A model generated the notes under the pieces. The model was not told the origin of the DNA and made no database searches. It saw only the letters and a list, made by a program, of their open reading frames with translations. A DNA stretch of 27,883 nucleotides from positions 1 through 27,883 of the forward strand of contig JABXIW010000486.1 in NCBI GenBank assembly GCA_013372875.1, in the 5' to 3' direction. Origin of the DNA: Gammaproteobacteria bacterium. Its GTDB lineage: Bacteria > Pseudomonadota > Gammaproteobacteria > Enterobacterales > Kangiellaceae. The translations under genes were made by a program, and so were the position numbers. Shown here one piece after another: positions 1-8,169 of the stretch (position 1 is the stretch's first letter; each line of letters starts with the position of its first letter).

Positions 1-69
1 TGAACGGGGCGAGATAATAGACATATTTCGGAGTTCGGTCAACACCTAATTGCGAATTTTTTGCATTTT

Positions 70-1248
70 TTATGCCATTTTTTGTAATCGAGCGATAGCT
101 TCTTCTAAAGTCTGCATACTGGCGGCATAAGAAAGGCGCATATGGCCTGGTGAGCCGAAAGCCGAGCCTGGAACTAGCGCTAAATCCACTTTTTCAATTA
201 GCAGCTCAGCTAAATCTAAATCTGACTCGCAGTTGTGTTTATCGATTAAACCTTGCACATTTGGGAAGGCATAGAAAGTACCATCACTCGGCAAGCAGGT
301 AACGCCTTCAATAGCATTTAAAGCTGCCACTAAATAATCATGGCGTTTTTTAAATTCGGTTAGCATTGGCTTAATGCAGTCTTGATTGCCCGCTAAAGCC
401 GCTGTGGCGGCAGCTTGGCTCGGCGCTGCTGGGTTAGAAGTACTTTGTGATTGAATTTTCTTCATGGCACCGATTAAGTCTGCTGGGCCGCCAGCATAAC
501 CAATACGCCAGCCAGTCATGGCATAAGCCTTAGAAACGCCATTAAGTACAATGGTTCTGTCAAAAAGTTCTGGGCAAGCGTTTAATATGTTTGAGAATGG
601 CTCATCAGCCCACAGGATATGCTCGTACATATCATCAGTGGCAATTAACACATTGGGATATTTCAATAATACATCCGCTAGCGCTTTTAATTCAGCCTTA
701 CTGTAGGCAACTCCCGTTGGATTGCTTGGACTGTTAATCACAAACAAGCGGGTTTTATCGGTAATTGCCGCTTCTAATTGCTCTGGTGTGATCTTTAAAT
801 GTTGCTCGATACTAGTTTCAATAATGACGGGCTTACCACCTGCTAAAATCGCCATATCAGGATAAGAAACCCAATAAGGCGCAGGAATAATGACCTCTTC
901 ACCATCATTAAGTAATGCCTGACACAGATTGTAGAAACTTTGCTTACCGCCGCAGGAAACCAAAATTTGGTTCATGTCATAGGATAAATCGTTATCACGC
1001 TTGAATTTATCAATAATGGCCTGTTTCAGTTCGATCGTACCATCAACAGGTGTATATTTGGTGGCACCATTTTGGATTGCTTCGATAGCGGCATCTTTAA
1101 TATGTTGTGGTGTGTCAAAATCAGGTTCACCAGTACCTAAGCCAACAATGTCACGGCCTTGGCGTTTTAGTTCTTTGGCTTTAGCCGCTACCGCAAGAGT
1201 AGGCGATGGCTTTACAAGTTGAACGCGATCAGAAAGCTTTATGGTCAC
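70..1248 (-). CDS. aspC: Pyridoxal-phosphate aminotransferase, aspartate aminotransferase type (class I, subgroup I-gamma)
   Basis: A 392-residue fold-type I aminotransferase that should move the amino group between aspartate (possibly aromatic amino acids or prephenate) and 2-oxoglutarate in the cytosol. The N-terminal GLGTGEPDFDTP (37-48), INSPSNPTG (171-179) and the PLP-binding stretch SKAYAMTGWRIGY with lysine 240 are all present. GHMRLSYA near the C-terminus carries the carboxylate-binding arginine. Length is normal for the subgroup. The start is GTG, preceded on the minus strand by AGGA about eight bases upstream. It is divergent from uvrB across a 125-nt gap, an arrangement I recall from Pseudomonas and relatives. 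It has no visible link to the capsule genes. The family call is firm; the exact substrate cannot be fixed from sequence. Confidence 0.93.
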   Translation of the reverse strand: MTIKLSDRVQLVKPSPTLAVAAKAKELKRQGRDIVGLGTGEPDFDTPQHIKDAAIEAIQNGATKYTPVDGTIELKQAIIDKFKRDNDLSYDMNQILVSCGGKQSFYNLCQALLNDGEEVIIPAPYWVSYPDMAILAGGKPVIIETSIEQHLKITPEQLEAAITDKTRLFVINSPSNPTGVAYSKAELKALADVLLKYPNVLIATDDMYEHILWADEPFSNILNACPELFDRTIVLNGVSKAYAMTGWRIGYAGGPADLIGAMKKIQSQSTSNPAAPSQAAATAALAGNQDCIKPMLTEFKKRHDYLVAALNAIEGVTCLPSDGTFYAFPNVQGLIDKHNCESDLDLAELLIEKVDLALVPGSAFGSPGHMRLSYAASMQTLEEAIARLQKMA

Positions 1249-1300
1249 GAGAAATCCTCAAAATGATAGCAAGTGTCAATAACAGTAAAAATTTTTCTAT

Positions 1301-1320
1301 GTCGCCCAACAATGTGCGAC
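1301..1320. promoter_or_regulatory. Imperfect 20-bp palindrome between aspC and uvrB
   Basis: GTCGC and GCGAC face each other across a 10-base centre, and an inner CA/TG pair extends the symmetry with one mismatch, giving 14 of 16 arm positions paired around ACAA. It sits in the middle of the divergent intergenic region, where a regulator of either gene could bind. It does not match the E. coli LexA box (CTGT-N8-ACAG). There is no T-tract on either side, so it is not a terminator. The regulator, if any, is unknown. Confidence 0.3.
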
Positions 1321-1373
1321 AATAAGCGCCAATCATACTCCAACTTATTATTCGACCCAAGCCCAAAACGCTT

Positions 1374-3365
1374 ATGAGCCAAGATTTTAAAATTGAATCG
1401 GCATTTGCGCCCGCGGGCGATCAGCCAAGGGCCATTGAGCAGTTGCTTGAGGGCTTGGATGATGGCTTAGCGCATCAAACGCTACTCGGTGTTACGGGCT
1501 CGGGTAAAACCTACACCATTGCAAATGTGGTGGCGCAAAGTGGCCGCCCGACCATTGTTATGGCGCCCAACAAAACCCTTGCGGCGCAGCTTTATGGCGA
1601 GTTTAAAGAGTTCTTTCCCAATAATGCGGTGGAGTATTTCGTTTCTTACTATGACTATTATCAGCCTGAGGCTTATGTGCCATCATCGGATACCTTTATT
1701 GAAAAAGATTCTTCGATCAATGAGCATATTGAGCAGATGCGCTTATCGGCAACCCGTGCTTTATTAGAGCGCCGTGATGCGATTATTGTCGCTTCGGTCT
1801 CGGCGATTTATGGTCTTGGTGATCCTAAAGCTTTCCATAGTATGGTGATGCACTTAAAGGTTGGTGACAGTATCGACCAGCGCTTTATTTTAAGGCGCTT
1901 AGCAGAGTTGCAATATACTCGTAACGAATTCGACTTGGCGCGTGCTACTTATCGTGTGCGTGGTGATTTGATCGATATTTATCCAGCCGAATCGGACAAA
2001 AACGCTATTCGAATCGAGTTGTTTGATGATGAAGTGGAGTCGATTCAGACATTTGATCCGCTGACTGGCGAAGTGTTAAAGCGCCTATCACGAGTAACTA
2101 TTTTCCCTAAAAGCCACTATGTGACTTCGCGCCAAACTATAGTTGATGCGATTGAAGAAATTAAAGTTGAGTTGAAAGAACGATTGACGCAATTGTATGA
2201 GATGAACAAACTGGTTGAAGCGCAGCGGTTAGAACAAAGAGTCAAGTTTGATATAGAAATGATGCAGGAGCTTGGCTATTGCTCAGGTATTGAAAACTAT
2301 TCGCGCTTCTTATCGGGTGCCAAGCCTGGTGAGCCGCCACCTTGTTTATTAGATTACCTGCCGCCGGATGCCTTGATGGTGATTGATGAGTCGCATGTGA
2401 CCGTTTCGCAAATTGGCGCCATGTATAAAGGTGATCGTTCACGCAAAGAAACTTTGGTGGAGTTTGGCTTCCGTTTACCATCAGCTTTGGATAATCGCCC
2501 TTTGCGTTTCGAAGAGTTTGAGCGAATCGCACCTCAAACTATTTTTGTTTCAGCAACCCCTGGTAATTATGAGCAAGAGCATGCTGGGCAAGTGGTGGAA
2601 CAGTTGGTGAGACCGACAGGTTTGATCGATCCGGAAGTGGAAGTGCGGCCTGTCGGTACACAAGTTGATGATGTATTATCTGAGATAAATCAACGAGTTG
2701 AAGTCAATGAAAGGGTGCTGATCACCACTTTGACTAAGCGCATGGCGGAAGATCTGACCGATTATTTGTCTGAGCATGGCGTTCGAGTGCGTTATTTACA
2801 CTCAGATATTGATACGGTAGAGAGAATGGAAATTATCCGCGATCTGCGAATAGGCGAATTTGACGTTTTAGTGGGAATTAATTTACTGCGTGAGGGCTTG
2901 GATATGCCAGAAGTGTCGCTGGTGGCGATTCTGGATGCAGATAAAGAAGGCTTTTTGCGCTCAGAGCGCTCATTGATCCAGACTATTGGCCGCGCTGCAC
3001 GAAACTTGAAAGGCAAAGCGATTTTATATGCAGATAGAATAACTGGCTCAATGGAAAGGGCGATTGGCGAAACCAATAGACGCCGAAAAATCCAGGAGAA
3101 CTTTAATAAAGAGCATGGAATTACACCGAAAGGGGTCTCGAAAAAGATCACCGATGTGATGGATACTGGTCGCGATGCAGCGGTTTCGCGCAAAGTTGCG
3201 GAGAAAGAAGCTCACTATGCCACTAAATCAATGGCGGAAATTGTTAAAGAAATTAGTGAGTTAGAGAAACAGATGTTGGATTTTGCAAAAGATTTGGAGT
3301 TTGAAAAAGCTGCTCAAACTCGTGATAAAATTGCTAAGCTGCGAGAATTGAGTATTAGCCAATAA
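1374..3365 (+). CDS. uvrB: UvrABC nucleotide excision repair subunit B (UvrB)
   Basis: A 663-residue damage-verification helicase-like ATPase of nucleotide excision repair; it is loaded onto DNA by UvrA and recruits UvrC. Walker A is GVTGSGKT (39-46). The beta-hairpin region that clamps DNA is the tyrosine-rich [10 protein letters not shown] (92-101). A DESH Walker B lies in the middle of the protein. The C-terminal helicase half contains the usual [20 protein letters not shown] and QTIGRAARN motifs. A C-terminal UVR coiled-coil (about 625-660) for UvrC contact is complete. Length matches the family (E. coli about 673). The start is ATG. No LexA box was recognised upstream, so SOS control is not evident here. 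There is a 107-nt gap to the next gene and no convincing terminator. Confidence 0.98.
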   Translation: MSQDFKIESAFAPAGDQPRAIEQLLEGLDDGLAHQTLLGVTGSGKTYTIANVVAQSGRPTIVMAPNKTLAAQLYGEFKEFFPNNAVEYFVSYYDYYQPEAYVPSSDTFIEKDSSINEHIEQMRLSATRALLERRDAIIVASVSAIYGLGDPKAFHSMVMHLKVGDSIDQRFILRRLAELQYTRNEFDLARATYRVRGDLIDIYPAESDKNAIRIELFDDEVESIQTFDPLTGEVLKRLSRVTIFPKSHYVTSRQTIVDAIEEIKVELKERLTQLYEMNKLVEAQRLEQRVKFDIEMMQELGYCSGIENYSRFLSGAKPGEPPPCLLDYLPPDALMVIDESHVTVSQIGAMYKGDRSRKETLVEFGFRLPSALDNRPLRFEEFERIAPQTIFVSATPGNYEQEHAGQVVEQLVRPTGLIDPEVEVRPVGTQVDDVLSEINQRVEVNERVLITTLTKRMAEDLTDYLSEHGVRVRYLHSDIDTVERMEIIRDLRIGEFDVLVGINLLREGLDMPEVSLVAILDADKEGFLRSERSLIQTIGRAARNLKGKAILYADRITGSMERAIGETNRRRKIQENFNKEHGITPKGVSKKITDVMDTGRDAAVSRKVAEKEAHYATKSMAEIVKEISELEKQMLDFAKDLEFEKAAQTRDKIAKLRELSISQ

Positions 3366-3472
3366 AAGGTTGGTCAGCTAATGTTAAGGGAACTGTTGTT
3401 TTAATGAGCTCTCAAAATTGAATCGATTAGTATCTAATTTGTTCTAAGCTATTGTTATCAAAGGTATTTACA

Positions 3473-4135
3473 GTGAAATTGCTATTAATCGTAGCTCGCT
3501 TATATGTTGTATTGTCAATTCTGACTTTTGCAGCGGTGGACGCGCAAAGTGCCCAAGAAGACTCAGTCTCAACTTCAAATGAGCAGATCCGCCAACAATT
3601 TCAGGCAAAATTTGAATCAATCGAAGCATTCCTCTCCAAGCAACCTCAGCCTTTAAAAGGCTCGAAAGCTTTATTCGAGTTTATTGAAACCGACTTGATG
3701 AGTGTTTGGTCGGCAGAATTGACCATCAAGGCTATTTTGGGTGTTAAGCGTTGGTCAAGTTTAAATGATGAAGAAAAACAAGCGCTTATTGATGTTTACA
3801 TTAAAACCATGCAGCGTTACTTGTTCGAAACATTGCAAAAATATACCGGCCAAACAGCTCATGCAGAGCAGGTACAGCTCAACTCGAAAAATACCAAAGG
3901 CTGGCTTACCACAAAACTAGTTGCCGATAATTTTCCAGATATCAATGTCGATTTGAAATTATATCGTAAAGAAAATCAATGGCTTATCTACGACTTTCGT
4001 TTTCAAGGTATTAGTTTTATCAAGCTTAAACAGCTTGAGTATCAAACAGTGATAGATAATCAAGGTGTTAATCGTCTGATTGATACTTTGAAGCAAAAAA
4101 ATCAAGAATTTATCAAGGCATTGAAAGCCTCATAA
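3473..4135 (+). CDS. MlaC/Ttg2D-family periplasmic phospholipid-binding protein (stand-alone)
   Basis: A 220-residue secreted protein of the toluene-tolerance Ttg2D/MlaC family. Known members carry phospholipid across the periplasm between the outer-membrane MlaA complex and the inner-membrane MlaFEDB transporter. The family pattern is visible: an LG..RW..L..EEKQALIDVY helix, then TMQRYLFETLQKYTGQ, then beta strands ending in WLIYDFRFQGISFI. The frame is open from a TTG at 3452. I chose GTG at 3473 because AAGG lies eight bases before it and the protein then begins with a clean signal peptide (KLLLIVARLYVVLSILTFAA, likely cut after VDA). No mlaD, mlaE or mlaF gene is adjacent, which is unusual. 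Its relation to the capsule operon 188 nt downstream is unclear; a different ligand is possible. Confidence 0.8.
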   Translation: MKLLLIVARLYVVLSILTFAAVDAQSAQEDSVSTSNEQIRQQFQAKFESIEAFLSKQPQPLKGSKALFEFIETDLMSVWSAELTIKAILGVKRWSSLNDEEKQALIDVYIKTMQRYLFETLQKYTGQTAHAEQVQLNSKNTKGWLTTKLVADNFPDINVDLKLYRKENQWLIYDFRFQGISFIKLKQLEYQTVIDNQGVNRLIDTLKQKNQEFIKALKAS

Positions 4136-4178
4136 TGATAGAAAAGCTACATTTCACAATGTTGTGGTTACTTAATGG

Positions 4179-4207
4179 TTTCAAGTTGTGATCTTTGCAA
4201 TTATAAT
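4179..4207 (+). promoter_or_regulatory. Candidate sigma-70 promoter for the capsule operon
   Basis: A perfect TATAAT (4202-4207) lies 17 bases after a weak -35-like TTTCAA (4179-4184), inside the only sizeable gap before the 17-gene run that begins with cysQ. Transcription would start near 4214 and leave a leader of about 110 nt containing a short hairpin (ACTTC-CAA-GAAGT, 4236-4248). The -35 match is poor, so an activator may be needed. No JUMPstart/ops element (GGCGGTAG) was found. Confidence 0.45.
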
Positions 4208-4323
4208 GGCGCCCGAGTTGAGAAAGCTATTTTTGACTTCCAAGAAGTTGGGCATCCAATAAAACTTTGTTTTGTAGGATGTGTTGTAGATTATGTCGAA
4301 ACAGAGAGATACGGTACGGATTA

Positions 4324-5124
4324 ATGGATATTGATAATCACCAAATAGAAGAATTAGTAAAAGAGCAAGTGGTTAGGCAAGTGGTGGATGTTGCTAAGGC
4401 AGCAGGAAAGAGGATTTTAGATATTTATAAGCGTGATTTCTGCATAGAACAAAAGGACGATAACTCGCCACTGACAGAGGCAGATTTGGCTTCTCATAGA
4501 GTTATTGTTGAAGAGCTATCACAATTAACCCCCAATATCCCTCTTCTATCAGAAGAGTCGTCAAAAATACCTTGGAAGGAGCGTCAAAAATGGGAGACCT
4601 ATTGGCTCATAGATCCAATTGATGGAACCAAAGAGTTTATTAAGCGTAACGGGGAGTTTACAGTTAACATTGCTCTTGTTCACCAGCATCGTCCGGTACT
4701 TGGTGTAGTTTACGCACCAGCTCTGGATTTACTTTATTTCGCATCCGATGAAGTAGGCGCTTGGAAACAGCTTGGTGATGAACAGCCAGCACGCATTTAT
4801 GCTGCAAAATCGCTCGATTCCAGCAAAAAAATCAAGGTGGTTGGTTCTCGCTCGCATCAGTCAGACGAGTTTAAGGAGTATTTGACTAGATTTGATGATT
4901 ATGAACTAGTTGCTATGGGTAGTTCATTGAAGTTGTGTTTAGTAGCAGAAGGTGCTGCTGATATATATCCAAGATTAGGCTTAACAAGTGAATGGGATAC
5001 CGCCGCCGCACATGCGATAGTATTGGCTGCTGGAGGTCAATGCATTAACTACGAAAACGATAAAGAGTTGCTTTACAATATCAAAGATTCTTTATTAAAC
5101 CCATTTTTTGTGGTTAAAGGGTAA
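4324..5124 (+). CDS. cysQ: 3'(2'),5'-bisphosphate nucleotidase CysQ (PAP phosphatase)
   Basis: A 266-residue enzyme of the inositol-monophosphatase superfamily that hydrolyses 3'-phosphoadenosine 5'-phosphate (PAP) to AMP. PAP is the inhibitory by-product of every PAPS-dependent sulfotransferase. The CysQ signatures are DNSPLTEAD (46-54), EES (77-79), the metal-binding DPIDGTKEFI (97-106) and EWDTAAAHA (223-231). The open frame extends upstream to a TTG at 4267. ATG 4324 is preferred because it gives the usual N-terminus, although its ribosome-binding site is weak. The gene is followed after only 4 nt by wzi, so it is probably the first gene of the capsule operon. That placement, with three sulfotransferases and PAPS synthesis downstream, argues that it detoxifies PAP made during capsule sulfation. 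Confidence 0.95.
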   Translation: MDIDNHQIEELVKEQVVRQVVDVAKAAGKRILDIYKRDFCIEQKDDNSPLTEADLASHRVIVEELSQLTPNIPLLSEESSKIPWKERQKWETYWLIDPIDGTKEFIKRNGEFTVNIALVHQHRPVLGVVYAPALDLLYFASDEVGAWKQLGDEQPARIYAAKSLDSSKKIKVVGSRSHQSDEFKEYLTRFDDYELVAMGSSLKLCLVAEGAADIYPRLGLTSEWDTAAAHAIVLAAGGQCINYENDKELLYNIKDSLLNPFFVVKG

Positions 5125-5128
5125 CTTT

Positions 5129-6607
5129 GTGCGCATAATAACAGTATTTATTATTGTCTTTTTTTCAAAATTGGTTGCTGCTTCTCCTTGGATTGAAAAA
5201 GATGATTTTATGGCGAGGCATCATATCGAAGTATTAACTGAGAGTGGATTGTTGGAGGTTCCTGCCGCTTCTTGGCCGATGCAATGGTCGCAGATAGCAA
5301 GTAAATTGGAAGAGTTAAACAGTCAGCGGGAGAGCATTTCTGAGCAAGCAAAAACTTCAGTTAAGTATTTGTATAGTATTTATAAATTATATAATGAGGG
5401 GGGGAGTAGGTATGCTCTTGAAATGTCTTCAAGCAATGCTAATGCCCTTACAACAAGCTTTGTATCGTCAATTAAAGGAAAAGAACGCTTAAGTCTTTCT
5501 TATGAATATATGGATATGGATTGGGCGGTAAGGGTTTCACCCAATATGGTAGGTGGAAGACACGACTCCTCAGGTTCGTCAATCGTATGGGATAATTCAT
5601 ATGCGGCAACAAAATTTGGTAGTTGGACATATAGTGTCAACACTTTAGAAAAATGGTGGGGTTTTGGTTATGCCGATAGTTTGATTTTGAATGATAATGC
5701 TCGTCCTTTTCCAGTCCTTCAAATTAGTCGTGATACTTCTCAAAAATTCGAGTCACCCTATTTATCTTGGATAGGCTATTGGAATTTTACAACATTTGTT
5801 GGGCAACTTGAGACTAATAGATTTGTTGAAAAGCCATTGATTTGGGGGGGGAGATTTGAATTCTCGCCAAGCAAATATACTGATTTTGCTTTAACTAGAG
5901 TTGCTATTTTTGGCGGTAAAGGAAGACCAAAAGATATCGGCACCTTTTGGGACTTGCTAATCGGTAATGATAATTGTGGAAATAATGACATAGATGCCTG
6001 CGGAACAGGTTTAAGTTCAAATGAGCCGGGTAATCAGTTGGCCTCTGTTGAAGCACGGTTCAAGTTTTCGCCTCTAGGGCTGCCTTTGTCTTTATACACT
6101 CAGTTGGCATTTGAAGATGAGGCGGGCGGGCTACCTTCTAGAGGTATTGGCTTAATTGGGTTAACTCATTCCGGCAACTATCAAAATATTCCTTACCGAT
6201 TATTCATTGAGCACTCTAACACTATAAGTGAAGATATTTATGATGAGTCTAGATTTAACTTTTTTTATGAACACGGTATTTACCGCTCAGGATATCGTTA
6301 TTATAACAGAACTATTGGAAGTAATTATGATAATGATTCAAAAGTAACTAGTGTTGGAGGATGGTTTGCCTTTACACCTGATTTTAAAGGTAGCTTTATG
6401 TATAAGGATGGTGAGCTGAACATAGATGGTAAAGGTGCAAGGCATTCATTGATTTCTGAAAAATCAGCTTATAATCAATATGGAGTTACAACTGAATATA
6501 AACATAAAAACTATGGCGTTTTTTCACTTGGGATAAAAAAAGAAAGCCTGAGACAAAGCGGTTTAAGTGAAACCATATTGTCTTTAGGTTGGAAAAGAGA
6601 GTTTTAG
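5129..6607 (+). CDS. wzi: Outer-membrane capsule assembly protein, Wzi family
   Basis: A 492-residue predicted outer-membrane beta-barrel of the Wzi family, which anchors group 1-type capsule to the cell surface. It has a signal peptide (RIITVFIIVFFSKLVAA, cut before SPW). The N-terminal helical segment has the family-like GLLEVPAASWPMQWSQI. Alternating aromatic beta-strand repeats run to a C-terminus ending in LGWKREF, a typical barrel end. Length is close to E. coli Wzi (479). The open frame begins at a TTG at 5108. GTG 5129 is chosen because AAAGGG lies seven bases upstream and the signal peptide then starts correctly. It lies 4 nt after cysQ and 1 nt before wza. Two poly-G runs (G7 at 5398-5404 and G8 at 5844-5851) lie inside it. 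Confidence 0.88.
   Translation: MRIITVFIIVFFSKLVAASPWIEKDDFMARHHIEVLTESGLLEVPAASWPMQWSQIASKLEELNSQRESISEQAKTSVKYLYSIYKLYNEGGSRYALEMSSSNANALTTSFVSSIKGKERLSLSYEYMDMDWAVRVSPNMVGGRHDSSGSSIVWDNSYAATKFGSWTYSVNTLEKWWGFGYADSLILNDNARPFPVLQISRDTSQKFESPYLSWIGYWNFTTFVGQLETNRFVEKPLIWGGRFEFSPSKYTDFALTRVAIFGGKGRPKDIGTFWDLLIGNDNCGNNDIDACGTGLSSNEPGNQLASVEARFKFSPLGLPLSLYTQLAFEDEAGGLPSRGIGLIGLTHSGNYQNIPYRLFIEHSNTISEDIYDESRFNFFYEHGIYRSGYRYYNRTIGSNYDNDSKVTSVGGWFAFTPDFKGSFMYKDGELNIDGKGARHSLISEKSAYNQYGVTTEYKHKNYGVFSLGIKKESLRQSGLSETILSLGWKREF
5398..5404 (+). repeat. Poly-G tract (G7) inside wzi
   Basis: Seven consecutive G residues encode part of the EGGS segment of Wzi. A slip of one base here would truncate the protein early. 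The frame is intact in this copy. Confidence 0.5.
5844..5851 (+). repeat. Poly-G tract (G8) inside wzi
   Basis: Eight consecutive G residues encode the WGG of an IWGGRF segment in Wzi. It is the longest G run noticed in the window, in an otherwise AT-rich gene. Mononucleotide G tracts of this length can change length during replication. The frame is intact here. Confidence 0.6.
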
Positions 6608-6608
6608 T

Positions 6609-7703
6609 ATGATTTTTAAAAGTGGGTTGTTGTTGAGTGTTGTTGTATGTTTAACTGCATGCTCGATGTCTCCAGGTATGCATATTGAACCAGATACTGT
6701 GGGTGATGTGTGGTTTAAAGCAAATAAGGATGAGATAGAGTATCAAGTTGATAGGATAACAAGAGAGCTTGTAAAAGATATGAGTGATGAAACTGAGTAT
6801 CCTATTGCGCTTGAAGATTTAAAACTGCAGTCCCTCTCATATGATTATCGACTGGGAAAGGGTGATGTGTTGCTGATTACGGTATTTGAACATCCTGAAT
6901 TGACAATGCCTGGTGGGCCAAATAATCATCCAGAAACATCAGGAACAGTAGTTAAAAATGATGGTAGTATTTTTGTACCATATGTTGGTGATGTTCAAGC
7001 TGTAGGCAAAACTACATCAGTAATAAGAAAGGAAATTGAGTCAGGGTTGGTAAGATATGTTAACGATCCCCAAGTAGATGTAAGAGTGGTCAAGTTTGTA
7101 AGTAAAAAAGTTACTATTGGTGGTGAGGTAGAGCTCCCAGGCACTGTTGCAATCACAAATACTCCGTTGACGTTACTTCAAGCTATATCTAAAGTTCAAG
7201 GTTTAAAGGGAAATGCAAATGAAAAAAAAGTTTTGCTAACAAGGGGGGAGCGCCAATATAGGATAGACCTCAATTGGTTCTATGATGGTAGCTTACCAGT
7301 TGACAGTGTTATTTTAAGAGATGATGACAGTATTTATGTCACTAGTAACGAATCCAATAAAATATATGTGCTGGGAGAGGTAAATCGAGCCAAACCCGTT
7401 GCTATTCCGAAAGCTGGTTTATCCCTCACGGATGCAATTGGTAGAGCAGGGGGCTTAAATCAAAAGTTTTCCAATGCAAAGGGTGTTTTTGTTATTAGGG
7501 AGCAGTCTCTAGAAGAGCCTATTAGAATTTTTCAGTTGGACGCAACAAAGCCTTATGCCTTTGTTTTAGGTAATAAATTTAAGATGCAAGATAATGACGT
7601 CGTTTTTGTAACACCTTCAGACTCTACTCGTTGGAATCGTATTATTTCACAGTTATTACCAACGGCGACTCTGATTCAAAGAGCAAGTACAGTTGATGAC
7701 TAG
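6609..7703 (+). CDS. wza: Outer-membrane polysaccharide export lipoprotein Wza
   Basis: A 364-residue lipoprotein of the polysaccharide export (OPX) family, which forms the octameric outer-membrane channel for capsule. The signal peptide ends in the lipobox LTAC with acylated cysteine 18. The export domain follows (YRLGKGDVLLITVFEHPEL, then DGSIFVPYVGDVQAVGKT). Two SLBB-type repeats come next (VTIGGEVELPGTVAITN and IYVLGEVNRAKPVAIPKAG). The C-terminal transmembrane helix is short. Length is close to E. coli Wza (379). The start ATG lies one base after the wzi stop. It works with Wzc, which spans from the inner membrane. Confidence 0.95.
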   Translation: MIFKSGLLLSVVVCLTACSMSPGMHIEPDTVGDVWFKANKDEIEYQVDRITRELVKDMSDETEYPIALEDLKLQSLSYDYRLGKGDVLLITVFEHPELTMPGGPNNHPETSGTVVKNDGSIFVPYVGDVQAVGKTTSVIRKEIESGLVRYVNDPQVDVRVVKFVSKKVTIGGEVELPGTVAITNTPLTLLQAISKVQGLKGNANEKKVLLTRGERQYRIDLNWFYDGSLPVDSVILRDDDSIYVTSNESNKIYVLGEVNRAKPVAIPKAGLSLTDAIGRAGGLNQKFSNAKGVFVIREQSLEEPIRIFQLDATKPYAFVLGNKFKMQDNDVVFVTPSDSTRWNRIISQLLPTATLIQRASTVDD

Positions 7704-8151
7704 TATCAAGTCTCTACTTGTTGTTTGTGTCGGCAACGTTTGCCGCTCACCAATCTTTGAAAAAGTCTTAATAGATAAGCTTGGCGAAACAAATATTAGG
7801 GTGTTTTCTGCAGGTTTAAGCCCAATGGTTAACGCTCCTATGCATGAGTATTCTAAAAAATATTTGCTTAGCCTTGGTGTTAAAGATGTTGAACATAGCT
7901 CTAAAATGCTTGTGAAAAAAGATGTTGTTAAATCTGATTTAATATTGGTTATGGAAAGCACTCATAAACAAGATATTTTGTCAGTATTTCCTTATGCGAG
8001 AGGGAAGGTGTTTCTTATTTCGCATTTGCTTGATGGTGATGATACGCAAGACCCGCTCAAATTAACATATGATGATTATCATGATGTTGCAGATAGAATT
8101 GTATCTTGCGCTGACGCTTGGTATAAAAAATTATTTGCAACAAAAAACTAA
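7696..8151 (+). CDS. wzb: Low-molecular-weight protein-tyrosine phosphatase Wzb
   Basis: A 151-residue cytosolic phosphatase that removes phosphate from the tyrosine tail of Wzc and so permits cycling of capsule polymerisation and export. The P-loop is CVGNVCRS (11-18), with nucleophile Cys11 and Arg17. The general-acid pair is Asp119-Pro120 near the C-terminus. The more usual start ATG 7696 overlaps the wza stop by 8 nt; an in-frame TTG lies immediately upstream. It is followed after 18 nt by wzc. The wza-wzb-wzc order is the classical group 1 capsule order. Confidence 0.93.
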   Translation: MTSIKSLLVVCVGNVCRSPIFEKVLIDKLGETNIRVFSAGLSPMVNAPMHEYSKKYLLSLGVKDVEHSSKMLVKKDVVKSDLILVMESTHKQDILSVFPYARGKVFLISHLLDGDDTQDPLKLTYDDYHDVADRIVSCADAWYKKLFATKN

Positions 8152-8169
8152 TTAATTTCAGGTTAAATA

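Noticed and set aside
63..75. GCAT-loop-ATGC next to T-runs as a terminator
   Set aside because: A four-base AT-rich stem is too weak, and the T-run is on the plus strand where no gene ends; the minus-strand aspC would need the opposite orientation.
1274..1279. Perfect TTGACA on the minus strand before aspC as a -35 element
   Set aside because: The matching -10 position would read GATTTC and place the transcript start inside the start codon.
1249..1373. LexA (SOS) box upstream of uvrB
   Set aside because: No CTGT-N8-ACAG or near match; the palindrome present has different half-sites.
2792..3193. A 133-codon open frame antisense to uvrB, and similar antisense frames elsewhere
   Set aside because: They lie fully inside well-supported genes on the other strand, show no recognisable family or ribosome-binding site, and are explained by the codon pattern of the real gene.
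3452..3472. TTG at 3452 as the start of the MlaC-like protein
   Set aside because: No ribosome-binding site precedes it, and it adds seven residues before a complete signal peptide; GTG 3473 has AAGG at good spacing.
4136..4323. JUMPstart/ops element for RfaH control of the capsule operon
   Set aside because: No GGCGGTAG or close variant was found in the leader, so RfaH-type anti-termination is not supported.
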